Shown here: positions 11,597 to 23,111 of the stretch, piece by piece
How positions within the stretch are numbered: the first letter of the stretch is position 1
Layout: each line of letters starts with the position of its first letter
Origin: Forficula auricularia
Taxonomy: Eukaryota > Arthropoda > Insecta > Dermaptera > Forficulidae
DNA length: 64,000 nucleotides
Assembly (NCBI GenBank): GCA_024734495.1
Contig: JALMQS010000102.1
Coordinates: 6,354,143-6,418,142 of the forward strand
Reading direction: 5' to 3'
The notes under the pieces: generated by a model
What the model was told of the DNA's origin: nothing
The model's database searches: none
What the model saw: only the letters and a program-made list of their open reading frames with translations
Position numbers and translations under genes: made by a program

Positions 11597-11770
11597 TTTT
11601 TTTCTTTTTATTGTCTTTGTCCTCGGGAGCATAACCCATTTTGGACAGGCATATATATTCGTTTTCTCAATTATGTAGGATCAGATTAAAGTGCAGTGAT
11701 TCGGGCTTGAACCCACGCCAGCTTGATTAGAAGGCATGTATGTTATCCACTCTACCAACCTGACCCCCAA
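11597..11770 (-). mobile_element. tRNA-headed SINE
   Basis: The minus strand starts GGGGGTCAGGTTGGTAGAGT, an A box, and then has a B box GGGTTCAAGCC about 45 bases later. It continues into a tRNA-unrelated body and ends CTGTCCAAAATGGGTTATG, CTCCCGAGGACAAAGACAAT and an A-rich tail. The tail matches that of the SINE at 18631-18848. A and B boxes are the internal RNA polymerase III promoter in such elements. Target duplication is not clear here. Confidence 0.75.
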
Positions 11771-13495
11771 GAGTATTTAAAAGAGTTACATTTTTTTATT
11801 ATTTTAATTTGGTCTCTTTCAACTCAATCAGTTTTCGGATTCAAACTAAAAGGCGATTGCTCAGTTCATTATACAGAAGAGCGCTTGTGCACTATAGTTT
11901 GAAACCGTTGAGAAGCCTAATATTATTTTACATTAATTAACATAAGTTTTCAACAGTTAGAATTTCGTAAGCTTTTCGATATCTTCATCAGGATTTATAA
12001 AAGGAGCCATGAACTAGGCCGTGATTACATTCGTTATATATTTAAATATTTTTATTAAGAAACTACTTTTAAAGTATCTAAGTCATTTATTATAAAAAGA
12101 TTGTTTCAGATTGATATAAGAAAATTCATTTAAATCGAGAATAATTTTTTTCTTTTCCTAATCTAGATGACATTACTTAGTTTTAAACAAAGATTTTTAT
12201 ATATTTATATTAAATGAAAGTTTTACCGTCAAACTTTTTTTTCCTTTCCACGAGGAAGAAAATCGAGTTTTTTAAGGTAAATTGAACCACTCTTCTTTTT
12301 CAAATAAAGGAGAGTGAACTTGGGTGATATAGCCTAAATGTTGATGTATTTAAAGTAGCTCTTGAAAATTCATCACGCTATCCACGAAGGTTGAATTCAA
12401 CCTCGGAGAACCTTTATAATGGAAAAAGACAAGTCGCTTAACTATGCTTTTATCGCAATTTCTTAACCTTAACAATAGGATAAAGCTTTGAAATTGAGTG
12501 GATTAGAATTATGCCTTTGGAAGAAGAGTAGAAAAAAATATAATAATTAAAAAAACTAAACGAGATTATAAAGAGAAATCTAATTATGAAAAGAAGAGAA
12601 AATGAAGAAAGCTAGATAGAAAGTTGAATGATGTTAAATAAAATAAATAAATATTCCTTCAGATTCAAGACTACTATAGTATAATAAATTATAAAAATAA
12701 AAATTAACATATGGTTTGTCCACCATACAACTTTCACTTACGTTTGATATCTTCTCAAATTAACCCTTATAGCTTTAGAATTTTAAAATTTGATATTTAT
12801 TTGTGACGATTTTCTATATGAATTTTCTAAATATCAACCCATTGGTTTGCTTAAATGGTAAGTATTTTTTAATTATAGCCAACACAAATTTAAATTAAAA
12901 GCAGCAGTATTGTTGATTTGATAAAAGTAAATCAAAGAAAGTGTCTTCGAAGCTATAATCTCAAATAAAATTATAGTATTTTAGATGTATATGTTATTTA
13001 TATCTATATAATGTGTATATTTAATTGAATCAAGCAGAAAACACCTTCTTTAATTTGCTCTTATAAATTTACAGCGATATTTATTTACAGGCTGTTCGAA
13101 CTTAAATTTGCACTATTGTTATTATTAGAGCTATAAAGTCAAAAATCTAGAATTATTTAAGGTGAATGCAGAAGTTAAAAGTGAAAAGCAATCGACCTTT
13201 GATTTTTAATTTAAAAAACAAATTTTTAGTGGGATAAAATTTGATAGAAAATTCGACAACAACAACAACAAAAAGGTTCTGGTACATAATAAGAAAAAAA
13301 TCAGAAATAAATACCAAATTATTAAAATGATTTAGATTTAGAACAAAATGTCTAGATATCTATAATATAGTAACACATGAAAAGTATTTAAGAATTATTC
13401 ATTTCGATGAGAATATATGTTTTGACCTTCCATATAGATGTCAGCCGAAAAAGGATAAGAATCCAAAAAAAAAAACATGACAAGACAGGGCTTCG
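11771..13495. other. Non-coding AT-rich DNA
   Basis: No exon, RNA gene or element boundary was recognised. A short CAACAACAACAACAAAAA run lies at about 13256-13273. Confidence 0.4.
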
Positions 13496-14042
13496 TACGA
13501 GAAGAGACTTGGTCTCGTCTTGTCTCGTCTCGTTTTTACGATTTTTTACGAGACAAGACGAGACGATACCGCCTGAACAAAACCGAGAGGATACCGCGAG
13601 AGTCTCGAGTCTGGTCTCGTAGTCTCGTGGTCTCGTAGCCATTTTTTGTGTTGTTAAATAGAATATTGTATTGAATAAATTAAAATATATTTTTAAATTT
13701 ATTGAAAAAAATATTGTAAAATATTTGGTCAAGGACCACGATTCACACTTTTTAAAATTTTACAATGATAATCTATTTTTAACTCATATATATTTTTTTA
13801 ACAATTAGACTATTCAATACAAAGGGAAATTTATTTAAAAGACACGTGTTTTTAATAATTTTGCTTTTAATAGAATAAAAGAGACCAAACGAGACCAAAA
13901 AAGACCAAAAGAGGCCAAACGATACTAGCCCTGACGAGACGAGACTGAGACCGAGACCGAGACGATACTGTCTTTTTGACAATTCACGAAGCGAGACGAT
14001 ATTTTCTCAAATCTCGTCCCCTCTTGTCTCTTGCGAAGCCCT
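13496..14042. mobile_element. hAT-like MITE with GAGAC repeats
   Basis: The ends are CAGGGCTTCGTACGAGAAGA on the left and TTGCGAAGCCCT on the right, an inverted repeat of the CAGGGCTTCG type typical of hAT elements. Subterminal regions on both sides are packed with GAGAC, GAGACGAG and GAGACCA motifs in opposing orientation, which would be multiple transposase-binding-like repeats. The AT-rich centre has no coding. Open frames over it are composition artefacts. Confidence 0.75.
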
Positions 14043-15334
14043 AAACCTGGAAATTAGAGCTTTTTGCATGCGGATGACCAGGTCCAGGAAGTCATTTGAT
14101 GTTGTTTTTTTGTATCAAATGTATAAAGAGTCAGGTCAGGTAATGAATTTTCGATTTTCATAGAAAAATAAAATATTAATTCCCAAGATAGTTTATATCG
14201 ATTCTATTACATGAGAATTTAGAGAGAGAAAATTCGTTATTTGTTTTGATATAAAGCGAGAATTTATATGTGAAAGTAAAAAACGAAAGAGAGGGAAAAG
14301 TCGGGAGTTTTTGTGTAAAAGAGAAATTCATGATGAGTTTACTGTTATTAAGAGCGATTCCGGATGATATATGTGGAGAGCTGGTAGTATGCCCCCGTTT
14401 GAACGTAACCTTGTGTTAAGGACCCTACCTATCAAAAACAGGTAAGTAGTAGCGCGTGGACAACAAAAATTATGATCTTTTTACTCCGACTTGCTATCTT
14501 CTTGTTTGCTCAAAAAGATGAAGTAAAAAGAGCTAAAGTATGAAAGGCCCTTTATGCAATATAATTTATATTTCAGTGGAATTAATTTCTTCACTAATTT
14601 TTGGAAGCATAATATATGAAATAGGGAATGAAAATCAATATATAAAATATATTAAACCCAAGTACTTACTAGGTGGTTTATTTAATTCAAAACTATAACT
14701 TATTGTCTCAAAAACGGAAGCCTTAGTCAACAATATTCCAGCTTATTTCAAAGAATTTCACGTACATTTAATTAATATACTTTAAATATATTTGGGCTCT
14801 AACAAAAATAGACTTTTCCGAGGTATTATTAATGGTGAATTAACTTAAATGAAAAACAAACTTTGGAAAGAAACCGAGAGGAGCGGAAGGTAGACGGGGA
14901 GAAAATATCTGAGTGGGCAAATTTGAGATTTATTGAGAAAAGACAAATTGGTCTGGGCTTCAGATTAATTGCTTGCCTAGAGTATTATCGATTTTATTTT
15001 ATAAGAAAACTCGGACCAATTTGCCTTTTAACGATAAATCTTATTTCTCCACCGCCAACCTCTTAAGCTCACCACCCAAGCGCTGCTTCTCATCTCTTTT
15101 CTTTTCTCAAGATATACAATCTCCAACTTCTAATTAGAGATTAATGTTTACTTTTCCTCTCCAAGTTCACTTTTAAATTTAAATCATGAAGTTAAAGAAA
15201 AAATTTCATATAGTAGTTGAATTAGTTAGTAATAAGTTCACAATATTTTTCTTTACCACACGGTTATAGGAAAGTATTGTGGTTGTACAGTTTTTATTTT
15301 CGAAATATCTCAAAAAAAGCTGAAACTATTTTGA
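14043..15334. other. Non-coding, unassigned
   Basis: No gene was recognised. A small inverted pair (CAAATTGGTCTG near 14944 and CGGACCAATTTG near 15011) lies about 55 bases apart. The open frame at 14863-15066 spans it and is not gene-like. Confidence 0.4.
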
Positions 15335-15392
15335 AATCGAACCTGGGCCGCCTGCGTGGCAGCCGAGCATTCTACCGGTGAACCACCGATGC
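15335..15392 (-). pseudogene. tRNA-Gly pseudogene, 3' end missing
   Basis: The minus strand matches the intact tRNA-Gly(GCC) from the acceptor 5' strand through the anticodon arm and into the T arm. It carries substitutions (ACCGGT for ACCACT in the D-arm region, GCAGCC for GCAGGC by the anticodon stem). The 3' acceptor strand is gone, so it cannot fold as a tRNA. Confidence 0.9.
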
Positions 15393-15539
15393 TTATAAAA
15401 TAAAAATTATATAGGAAATGATTAAGATGATGGATGATTTTTATTATGATTGGCTCGAAGGGTTAGTTGGGTGGAGATTCGCCGGGCTTGGATGGGAGAC
15501 AATCTTCAGGGATTATAATCTCTATTGGCGGCTTTAGAG

Positions 15540-16020
15540 CCAGTTGAAAAATGCTTTTTATGAAATAACGTCACATGGCCAGCATTTATTGCTTCTTCGT
15601 TATAGAACGTGTATACAAATTACTTCTTCGACACAAGCCGTTTCGTTTCAAATCGTTCCAAGGTGATCGCAGTCATCCCGGAGAGCTGCCTCACTCAATG
15701 AGTTTCAACCAGTGACAACTCACACATGACAACTGAATGATAACAACTGAATTCGCTTCGAGGAGCTGGCTTCTTTTATAACCTAATTAGCTCTAATTAG
15801 CAATTAAGCTGATTGGTTAATTGTTCGTGCGTTTTATGTGACGTATGGATAATTTTTCCCGAGCTCAATTCTTTATAAAAGGGGCGTGTCCGTGCTGATT
15901 ACCTGTCATTTTATCGAAAGATTTTGACGGGCAAACAACAAACGTCTTTCTCAAGGCGAAAATGAATCTCTATTTTCAAAAGCACTTTACAGCGAAAGGA
16001 GCGAAGAATAAAATCCCACG
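15540..16020. other. GC-richer unique segment
   Basis: Higher complexity and GC than the surroundings, and not recognisably repeated here. It holds a CRE-like TGACGT twice, several TAATTAG/CTAATTAG homeodomain-type sites, and TTTATAAAAGGGGCGTG, which resembles a TATA box plus GC box near 15873. No exon frame is supported. A regulatory role is conjecture from motif content. Confidence 0.3.
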
Positions 16021-16193
16021 ATTATAATAATAGTTTTTAATAAAATCATTGAATTTTTAGATAATATAAGCATGGCCGTAGGCAGGGGGAATAGGGTGTT
16101 AGGTAACTCCCCCTCCCGAAATGTTGAGGTAAACATCGAAATTTTACAGGATATACGATAGATACTTAAACGTTCAATAGAAATTTAAGTAGG

Positions 16194-16369
16194 GGAGTCG
16201 GGTTAGGCCAGCGGTTGGCGCTCAACCCTCCTAATCAAGTGGACTCGGGTTCGAATCCGACTCGAGGCAACCGGATAAAAATTTGATCTCTACATAGAAG
16301 TCATATTTTCATAATAGTATCGTAAATTGGCTGATGGCTAGAAGGGACGAAAAACCAAAAAAAAACAAA
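16194..16369 (+). mobile_element. tRNA-headed SINE with target duplication
   Basis: It begins GGGGAGTCGGGTTAGGCCAG, an A-box head, with a B box GGGTTCGAATCC near 16250, followed by a body and an A-rich tail. It is flanked by an 11-bp direct repeat AAATTTAAGTA (16183-16193 and 16370-16380), a clean target-site duplication. The head is nearly the same as that of 18631-18848 but the body and tail differ. Confidence 0.9.
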
Positions 16370-16948
16370 AAATTTAAGTAAAAAAAAAAAAAAAAAATAC
16401 TTTGATAAAAAAAAGCAATCAGGGAGGACATTGTTCCAACTTCAATGAGTATACACATACTCCCCAACCCCTCAGTGGTAAACTAACCCCCCGGGAATTG
16501 ACTAGCCCCCTCGCAAAAAATCTGGCTAAGGACTTGAATATAAGTATTAAGAAAAAGGATAAGAGTTTTGATAATTATTTAAATAAAATTATTCAACTGA
16601 ATTTGCTGTTTGTCTAAATATTTGTCGAAATATTCTATTTTTTTTTTCATTAAACACTAAACAGTATCACATATTGTCGGATTAAAGTGTAAAGCTGCTA
16701 ACTCCATTTTTTATCAAATATGACATTCAATTCATCCAAAGAAAAAGAGATCCAGCATCGTCCAAGTAAAATTGCTACTTAAAATTACGATCGTAAGTTG
16801 TAGAAAAAAATGTTAAAAATAGTTTTTTCCATAACAACAATATTAAATTTTGTTTGTTTTTTCTCTCCCTGTCAAATTTCCTTGTTGTGAGTTAGGAGGT
16901 TTACTCTCTAAGGCGACGATATTTATTTAAATTGAAAGTTGCTTTTTG

Positions 16949-17171
16949 CTGAGAGTAGCAGAATTTTTATAAATTGAAGGAGACAATAAAAGAGTGTGTC
17001 TTCTGCTGGAATTATGAATTTTTAATTTATTTATAACAAGACTATAGTTTTACTGTGATTCAATTGTAATAGACTGATGAAGAGTGCAAAGCTCTCGAAA
17101 CTATAGTCTCGTTATAAATAAATTAAAAATTTATAATTCCAGCAGAAGACACTCTTTATTGTCTCCTTCAA
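16949..17171. repeat. Fold-back with hammerhead at centre
   Basis: The left arm (16980-17051: GGAGACAATAAAAGAGTGTG, TCTTCTGCTGG...) and right arm (17100-17170) are inverted copies. The left outer end carries TGCTGAGAGTAGCAGAATTT, a terminal motif also found at 28144-28166, 41553-41575 and, inverted, at 52230-52250 and 63775-63800. The 50-base interval between the arms contains the hammerhead core. No protein is encoded. Confidence 0.85.
17064..17117 (+). ncRNA. Hammerhead ribozyme candidate (type I)
   Basis: The core CTGATGA (17074-17080) is followed by one extra A, then stem II (GAGTGC/GCTCTC, one U-U mismatch, loop AAA) and GAAAC (17097-17101). Next come loop TATA and GTC (17106-17108), giving the minimal AC/GT stem III. 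Cleavage is predicted after C17108. Stem I is GA/TC plus TTGTAA/TTATAA (17064-17069 with 17112-17117, one G-U) around a TA/G internal loop. The layout is that of Penelope-like-element and retrozyme hammerheads. The extra base between A9 and stem II is unusual but has a viroid precedent. Activity is inferred. Confidence 0.7.
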
Positions 17172-17941
17172 CATATTTATTTATTATCGAATATATGGCC
17201 AATTGGAGGAATAGAATTAAAACATTTTTAAGACTCGTCACGATCTTTCCACATTTTGACCATTTGGCAATATTTTAGTCAGTTAATGTTCTGAGCTTAG
17301 AACGTTGAATTTATCCCAGAGATGCAATGTATTAATAAAATCTTGTGTGTTTAATTTCAGCTCATTGGCTACAATTGTTCTACCTCAATTTTTATTAGCG
17401 CACTGTTTAGAAAGTTCAACTTTGAAAAGCAATTATCGAACTGGGAATTCCTAAAAGAAACTTGAGAAATTTACAAGAATGCGCTTGAGTATTCTACGAG
17501 TTAATTAATAATCAGCTAAGACAAGGCATGCAATTTCCTTGCTATTATTTAATATCGTTCTGGAAAAGATATTTGGCAAAGTATATAGTAATAAGATTTC
17601 AAAAATCTTTAATTGATGAAAAAGCAATAAGCCCTGGTGTTGGTAAATACCGCCAATCTGTGGATCAACTGAGTACCCCCCACTTGATTTCTGCAAATTT
17701 TATTGGTTTAGCAAAGATTTTTGTCAGCAAATGGTTTGAGCTAGAAAGTTGAAACTTGGCATATTATTAATACGGACTTATGTGGAATTAACTAAATCCC
17801 TTTTATATCTCTTTATTATAACAATTTGATTATTTTCTGATTTTTGGAACTAGTAAAATCAATCTTATTTTGGAAATGCACGACTTACATTCTTAGAACT
17901 TCTGTTCTTCTATTATTATAAAATTCAGAGATTATTTTATC
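17172..17941. other. Non-coding, unassigned
   Basis: AT-rich. The open frames at 17505-17752 overlap on opposite strands and match nothing recognisable. Confidence 0.4.
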
Positions 17942-18094
17942 TGAGGGGTGAACCGCGACCTAATATCGTGTACACCTACTTCCATTTCCAAGTAGAAGAC
18001 AATAGATGAAGGGGCATTATCCAATGAATTCCAAAATAATCCCACATAATTCCAAAGACGTGTACACCTAATTTCAATTTCGGTTCATCCTTCG
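17942..18094. mobile_element. MITE CGAGGGGTGAACC (copy 2)
   Basis: Same family as 10609-10763: TGAGGGGTGAACCGCGACCT on the left, diverged CGGTTCATCCTTCG on the right, and internal GTGTACACCTACTTCC and GTGTACACCTAATT. Confidence 0.85.
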
Positions 18095-18309
18095 ATTTTA
18101 TGTATAGACTTTTTTTTAAAGAGTAAAGCATTCTAACTCTTCAAAGTAAATTTGAGCTAACTTGTTTTCAGATGAAAATTTAATTATTTTAATTTATTTT
18201 TGAACCTCCCCGAAGCGAATACAAAATTTGGTAAAATACGTAGGTACTAACTAAAATGTACTAAAAGATAAAAATTTAATATCACGTAAAATATAATTTT
18301 TCGATGTTT

Positions 18310-18490
18310 TCTCTATAAAGCCTTCTTGTAAGCCAAAACGCCATAGTTTAGCCCATTTTTTTAGTTTTTATTAAAATAGTTTTAGCCGTTTTTTAGATAT
18401 TTCGAAAAAACGAATAAAAAACACTTCTATCATGCACGATTACAAACAATAATACTTGATAATAACCTGTAAGATGAAGTAAAAAAACTA
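18310..18490. repeat. Dispersed repeat with GCATGATT motif
   Basis: It shares AAAATAGTTTTAGCCGTTTT, TTTAGATATTTCGAAAAAA and CATGCACGATTACAA with 29890-30050. Fragments of the same repeat appear around 32010-32090. The element class is unknown. Confidence 0.6.
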
Positions 18491-18630
18491 AATAAAACCC
18501 TATATGTACTCGTATATAGAAATGTTTATACATGCCAAAATATGATGAGCCTCCTGCAGAAATAACGATAGGATATACATATTTTAATTTTATTCAGCTT
18601 GTGAATTTTTCAGAAAGTTCAAGTTTTATT

Positions 18631-18848
18631 GGGGAGTCGGGTTAGCCGAGCTGGCTAACGCGCTGGCCCCGCTTCAACATCTATGATGACGATGTTTAAG
18701 CGGGAGGCTGGGGTTCGATCCTAGCTACCATATAAAATTTCTACCGGCTAAAAAACTCGGCTACCTCACTAACCCTTCTAACACTTTACTGATGTGCTGT
18801 CTAAATGGGCTTTGTTCCCGGTGACAATAAATAAATAAATAAAAAAAA
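18631..18848 (+). mobile_element. tRNA-headed SINE with target duplication
   Basis: The head GGGGAGTCGGGTTAGCCGAG carries an A-box-like sequence, and the B box GGGGTTCGATCC follows the anticodon-like region at about 18713-18724. A tRNA-unrelated body (ACCGGCTAAAAAACTCGGCT) follows. The 3' end is CTGTCTAAATGGGCTTTG and GTGACAATAAATAAATAAAT with an A tail. The 10-bp direct repeat AAGTTTTATT flanks it on both sides. It is full length and relatively young. Confidence 0.92.
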
Positions 18849-20880
18849 GTTTTATTGAATTCTACATGTAAAAGTTGTTAATATACAGAAAGAGGTATAT
18901 TATTTCAATGGGTGACGCTACGCATTCCTGCAATATTCATTTCAGGCGAAATCCTCTACTAGCAGACTCTTCTAGAGAATGTTGGTTCTTTCTTCTGTTT
19001 CTTCTTTCACAGTTTAAACTAGTTCTGTAGCTCTTTCTTCAGCACCATGCGAGCTTCAATGCCGGTCCCCAACACTTCCTGTTGGTCCCCAGGCAGTGGT
19101 CTTTTTCCCGAATCTTTTCTTTTCCATGGGTGATAATGATGCCCCGGTAGATGAACTCCCTATCAGCTTTAAAAACTTTCATATTCCATTATTATTAATA
19201 TTTTATTTTTAACGGTTACTCCGTTAATTACTTGATGAAACTTTTGCTTTTGCTTTATCATACGGAGGCGTTTTGGTCTACAATAAAACCATGTATAGCG
19301 AACATAGAAAAATTTAAATTTTAAAACATATTAATTATTTTGTCAAAATGCCTCTTAATGGGTTAGTGTACCACCAAAACCAAGGAAGGTATCAAAATGA
19401 AATTTTATTTCTATGTATTTGATATTGTGATTGAGATTTAAATCGGACCAAAAATTAGAGTGGAGTGGTGGGGGGGTTTAAAAATTTTAGCCCTTTGTTC
19501 GATTTGAGCCAAATTTTGAACAGATAGGTACTCTTAAAAACTCAGTAAACTATTGGATAAATAATATGAGGGAACAGGTATTTGGTAGAGTCATGAGATT
19601 GCCACATTTTGCCTTTGAAAATCGATTGATGAATAATTATGAATTCATTTTGTCAAATTTAATAATTGTTATGAGTAATACATTGGGTGGTTTTGTAGCT
19701 AAGTATTTAATGTGCCATATAAATATATTATACTACATTAAAAAAAAAAATAAACCCAAAAATTTTCTCTTTTTTCATGGTTATATGTCATATGAAACAA
19801 TCTAATTTTAAAAAGGGTAAAAAATTAAAATTGCAAAAAAAATGTTTCTAATCATAAAATAATAATAGATTTAATACCAATCATGGAAGAACGAACAATT
19901 TTAAAAAATAAACTCTACCTGTTAATTTTGTAATACAAATATACTAATAAAAAAATATATAGGTACATATGGGTATATAGGTAGGTATATGTATATATGA
20001 AGAGGGTAAATTGTTCCACGCTCACTTTTTCCCTCCCCATTCCAGTACTTGTGATTACATTTTCCAGAATGTAATTATACCATTCTGAATATAGAATTAA
20101 CAAATACTTTAATGGTGGTTGGAATTATTCAATTATTGATGCCGGAAGGTATTATAATATCTCAATGGGCTTAGTTAATTAATAATCATTATGTCCTAAA
20201 GCGAGAATCTATTAAAGCTGAATAGTTGGAAATGAAGTTTATAAGTGTCCTATATAAAATAATGAAGCAGGGGGTACTTCAAGAACAAATTACTCGTTTA
20301 TTTGTTAACCAACAAGGACGGATGAGATCAAGCCGCTTTTTATTCCACCAGTTGATTAGTTTCTAATTATTCTATATATCTCTTTATATGTCATTTATTA
20401 GTGAACAAAACCTTTCATTCTCTGAAATAATCTTTTATTAGACAGAATTGAAAACTGAGGCACAGCTAATGTACACCTATCGACTTCCAGTCGCGATGAC
20501 TCGAGTTCTCAGTCTCAGAATCTCGCTTCAGTCAGAAAATCTCTGATACGGTAAAAGTTCAAGGCGCCAATTGAAAGTTGAGAAAAGCATCTGGAAATCA
20601 CTCCTGCCAACACTTCTTCCTGAAAATTACTATAGAGAGCAAGCCCGTAGCCAGAAAAACCGAGGGGTTGGGGAGTATAGATATTATACTCCTAGGAATA
20701 GGAGACACAACCTCCCTGAAGCATAGATTGATTTTTTTTATCAGAGTATTTTTTTTTTATTGAAGGTTTATTTATATCCTGTATTGAAGGTTTATTTATA
20801 TCCTGTAAAATTTCGATGTTTACCTCAACAATTCGGAGGGGGGGGGTAACCCCAACCTACCACCATGATAGAGAGGATAC
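18849..20880. other. Non-coding, unassigned
   Basis: Mostly AT-rich. A slightly GC-richer stretch lies at 18960-19160. A TATA/GTA-rich simple stretch lies at 19945-20000. Open frames at 19566-19805 and 20578-20763 have no recognisable domain. Confidence 0.4.
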
Positions 20881-21000
20881 CGAAGGATGAACCGCGATTG
20901 GAAATAGGTGTATACCTCTTGGAATTATGTTGAATTATTTTGGAATTACTGTAATTACTTGGAAATTTTTGGAATTACTTGGAAATATTTGGAATTATAT
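20881..21000. mobile_element. MITE CGAGGGGTGAACC (copy 3, truncated)
   Basis: One end only (CGAAGGATGAACCGCGATTG, then GGTGTATACC). It grades into a run of TTGGAATTACTTGGAAATAT units, a local expansion of the internal GGAATT motif. The second terminal repeat is missing. Confidence 0.75.
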
Positions 21001-21012
21001 ATAATTTTTTTT

Positions 21013-21361
21013 GGAGATATTTCAAATAAATTATATTTTTCAATTCTCTAGGACAGTATGATCCCAAATATACTAAAATTTCTATAATTTGGGTATTTCA
21101 AATTTTTTGTCAAAATCAGAAATTTCAATTTTCAAATTTCGCCTTGCAATTTTTTCGTTTTTAGACAAATTTTTTTTTAGATGATTCAATAAAATATATT
21201 TTTTCAAATCTCTAGGACCTTCTGATCGTAAATATAGGAAAATTTCTATAATTTGGATATTTCAAATTTTTTGCCAAAATCAGAAATATCACAAGGCTAT
21301 GGGACTTGCCATTTTTTTGTTTTTCGACAATTTTTTTTTTAGATATTTCAAATAAATTATA
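21013..21361. repeat. Tandem duplication, period about 162 bp
   Basis: Two full units and the start of a third. Each has an AGATATTTCAAATAAATTAT-like start, CTCTAGGAC, TTTCTATAATTTGG, ATTTCAAATTTTTTG and CAAAATCAGAAAT. There is no coding capacity. Confidence 0.75.
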
Positions 21362-22509
21362 GAAAACAGAACAGAACCACAATAATAATGAACAAAAAAT
21401 TTTCAACAAAATAATAAAAATAAAAAATTGCCTGAATTCAACAATAGGTTCCTACGGGAGTTTCGATTTAAAAAATAAAAAAAATAAAATTTCCTTCAAT
21501 ATTTCTAAATTTTCTCGAAAATTGTACGTTAAACTATACAAGCTTATGAAATTTACGAGATGAATTATGTGACAGACAAAGTAGCTAGATTAGAAAATTT
21601 TCATATTTTTTTCAATTTAAAAAGAAGTCGATTCTTCAAGAAGTAAGAAATTTCTTTCAACAAAATTCGTGTATTTTTTCTTTGTTCTTTTTTAAACAGA
21701 AAATATTTTTTTCTTTTTTTGTAAAGTAAAAGCTTCATATATCCCTTTAGGCGGGAAATAAAGTCATATGATTAATATATTCATTTGGATGATTGGCTGC
21801 GGAGTTCAAAGCAATTCATGCAAATGAGGGTTGAAATCTCATGTCTTGTGATCAACCTCGGTTGATTGGCTCCTGGTTTTCTTGGGGTGGATTCGTGTCT
21901 AATTCCTCTCAAGTGTCAAACTAATCCAGCCACCCCCTGTTCTTGTTAGTCTCAGGCAATTCTGTTCATTGCTTCAAATTCAATATCGTGCGGCAGCTAT
22001 TACTACAAGAGAATAGGCCCCAAATCAAACTAGTAGGAGAACCTTCAAAGCATGTAATAATCAGAATACGGGGAATAATTACATCATTGGAGAGAAAAAA
22101 TTGTAAGGCTAATTTATGTTCCGTTTAATTATGAACAGATACAATGCACATTGTTGTTAAAAAAGAGAAATACTTTTTCAAGACTCGATACTAATTCTGC
22201 AAATTTTACTCTTTTGTCAATTTTATTCGTAGAAAATGATTTGAGTTAGAAAGTTAAAAGTTTACAGTAAGGTTTATTAATACCTGCAGCAAAATCTCGC
22301 TAATCCGTCACATGTGAGACTAGGAGTAATTCGGACCGCAAAAAAAGATAAGATTACACTATTCGACAAAAATTTAACCCCGTAAACCTAAGAATGGATT
22401 CCAGTAGAGTTTTATACGCTGATTATCATGCGATTTCCCGTTTTTACACAATACGTCAGAGTTTTGGGATATTTTCGGTCAAAACGACGAATAAGGCCAT
22501 TTTGGCCTA
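21362..22509. other. Non-coding, unassigned
   Basis: AT-rich with a GC-richer unique piece at 21790-21960. No exon or element boundary was recognised. Confidence 0.4.
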
Positions 22510-22862
22510 TTTCCGAGTCCCATTAGATATGAAACACCAATATTTGAAGTCAAAATATATAATTGACTCAATAGGATATAGGTTTCTCTTTGATTTTCAA
22601 ATTACCCCTTGTTTTTAGCTCAATTAGAACTCGATTTATATCTAAAAAACTAAAACTACGTCATTATAAAGGATAAAAAACATAGATAAAAACATAAGGT
22701 CTTAGTTTTTTTAGTAATAGCTCGAGTTCTAATTGAGCTAAAAACAAGCGGTGATTTGAAAATCAAAGAGGAAGGTGTTTTCTATTACGTCAACAAAATA
22801 TTTTGATTTCAAATATTGCTGTTTAATATTTAATGGCACTCGAAAATAGGTCGAAATGGTAG
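22510..22862. repeat. Inverted repeat, arms about 140 bp
   Basis: The left arm contains GAGTCCCATTAG, ATTTGAAGTCAAAATAT, CTCTTTGATTTTCAAAT and TTTTTAGCTCAATTAGAACT. The right arm contains their complements. The loop of about 60 bases holds no hammerhead core. Arms are diverged, so this is older than the 25.7 kb hairpin. Confidence 0.75.
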
Positions 22863-22884
22863 ATATGAGGTAACATAGACACAA

Positions 22885-22937
22885 AAAAAAAAATCAGTCG
22901 AATAGAGAACCTCCTCCTTTTTTGAAGTCGGTTAAAA
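22885..22937 (-). repeat. ACCGACTTC family fragment
   Basis: The minus strand reads TTAACCGACTTCAAAAAAGG, then the AGGAGGTTCTCTATTCGACT block, and stops after about 50 bases. Confidence 0.8.
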
Positions 22938-23111
22938 AACATAAAATTAGTTTATTATCATGACTTTTTGCTTATTATTTATATTTATATATCATATTTG
23001 ATTAAATTAAAAAAATTGACTTTGGGTTTTGACAAAAAATACCTAAGAATTTTTAGTTGTTTTCTAATTCTAACGAAATCAATCCCGTCTAGCCTCAAAT
23101 GGGTGAAACCC

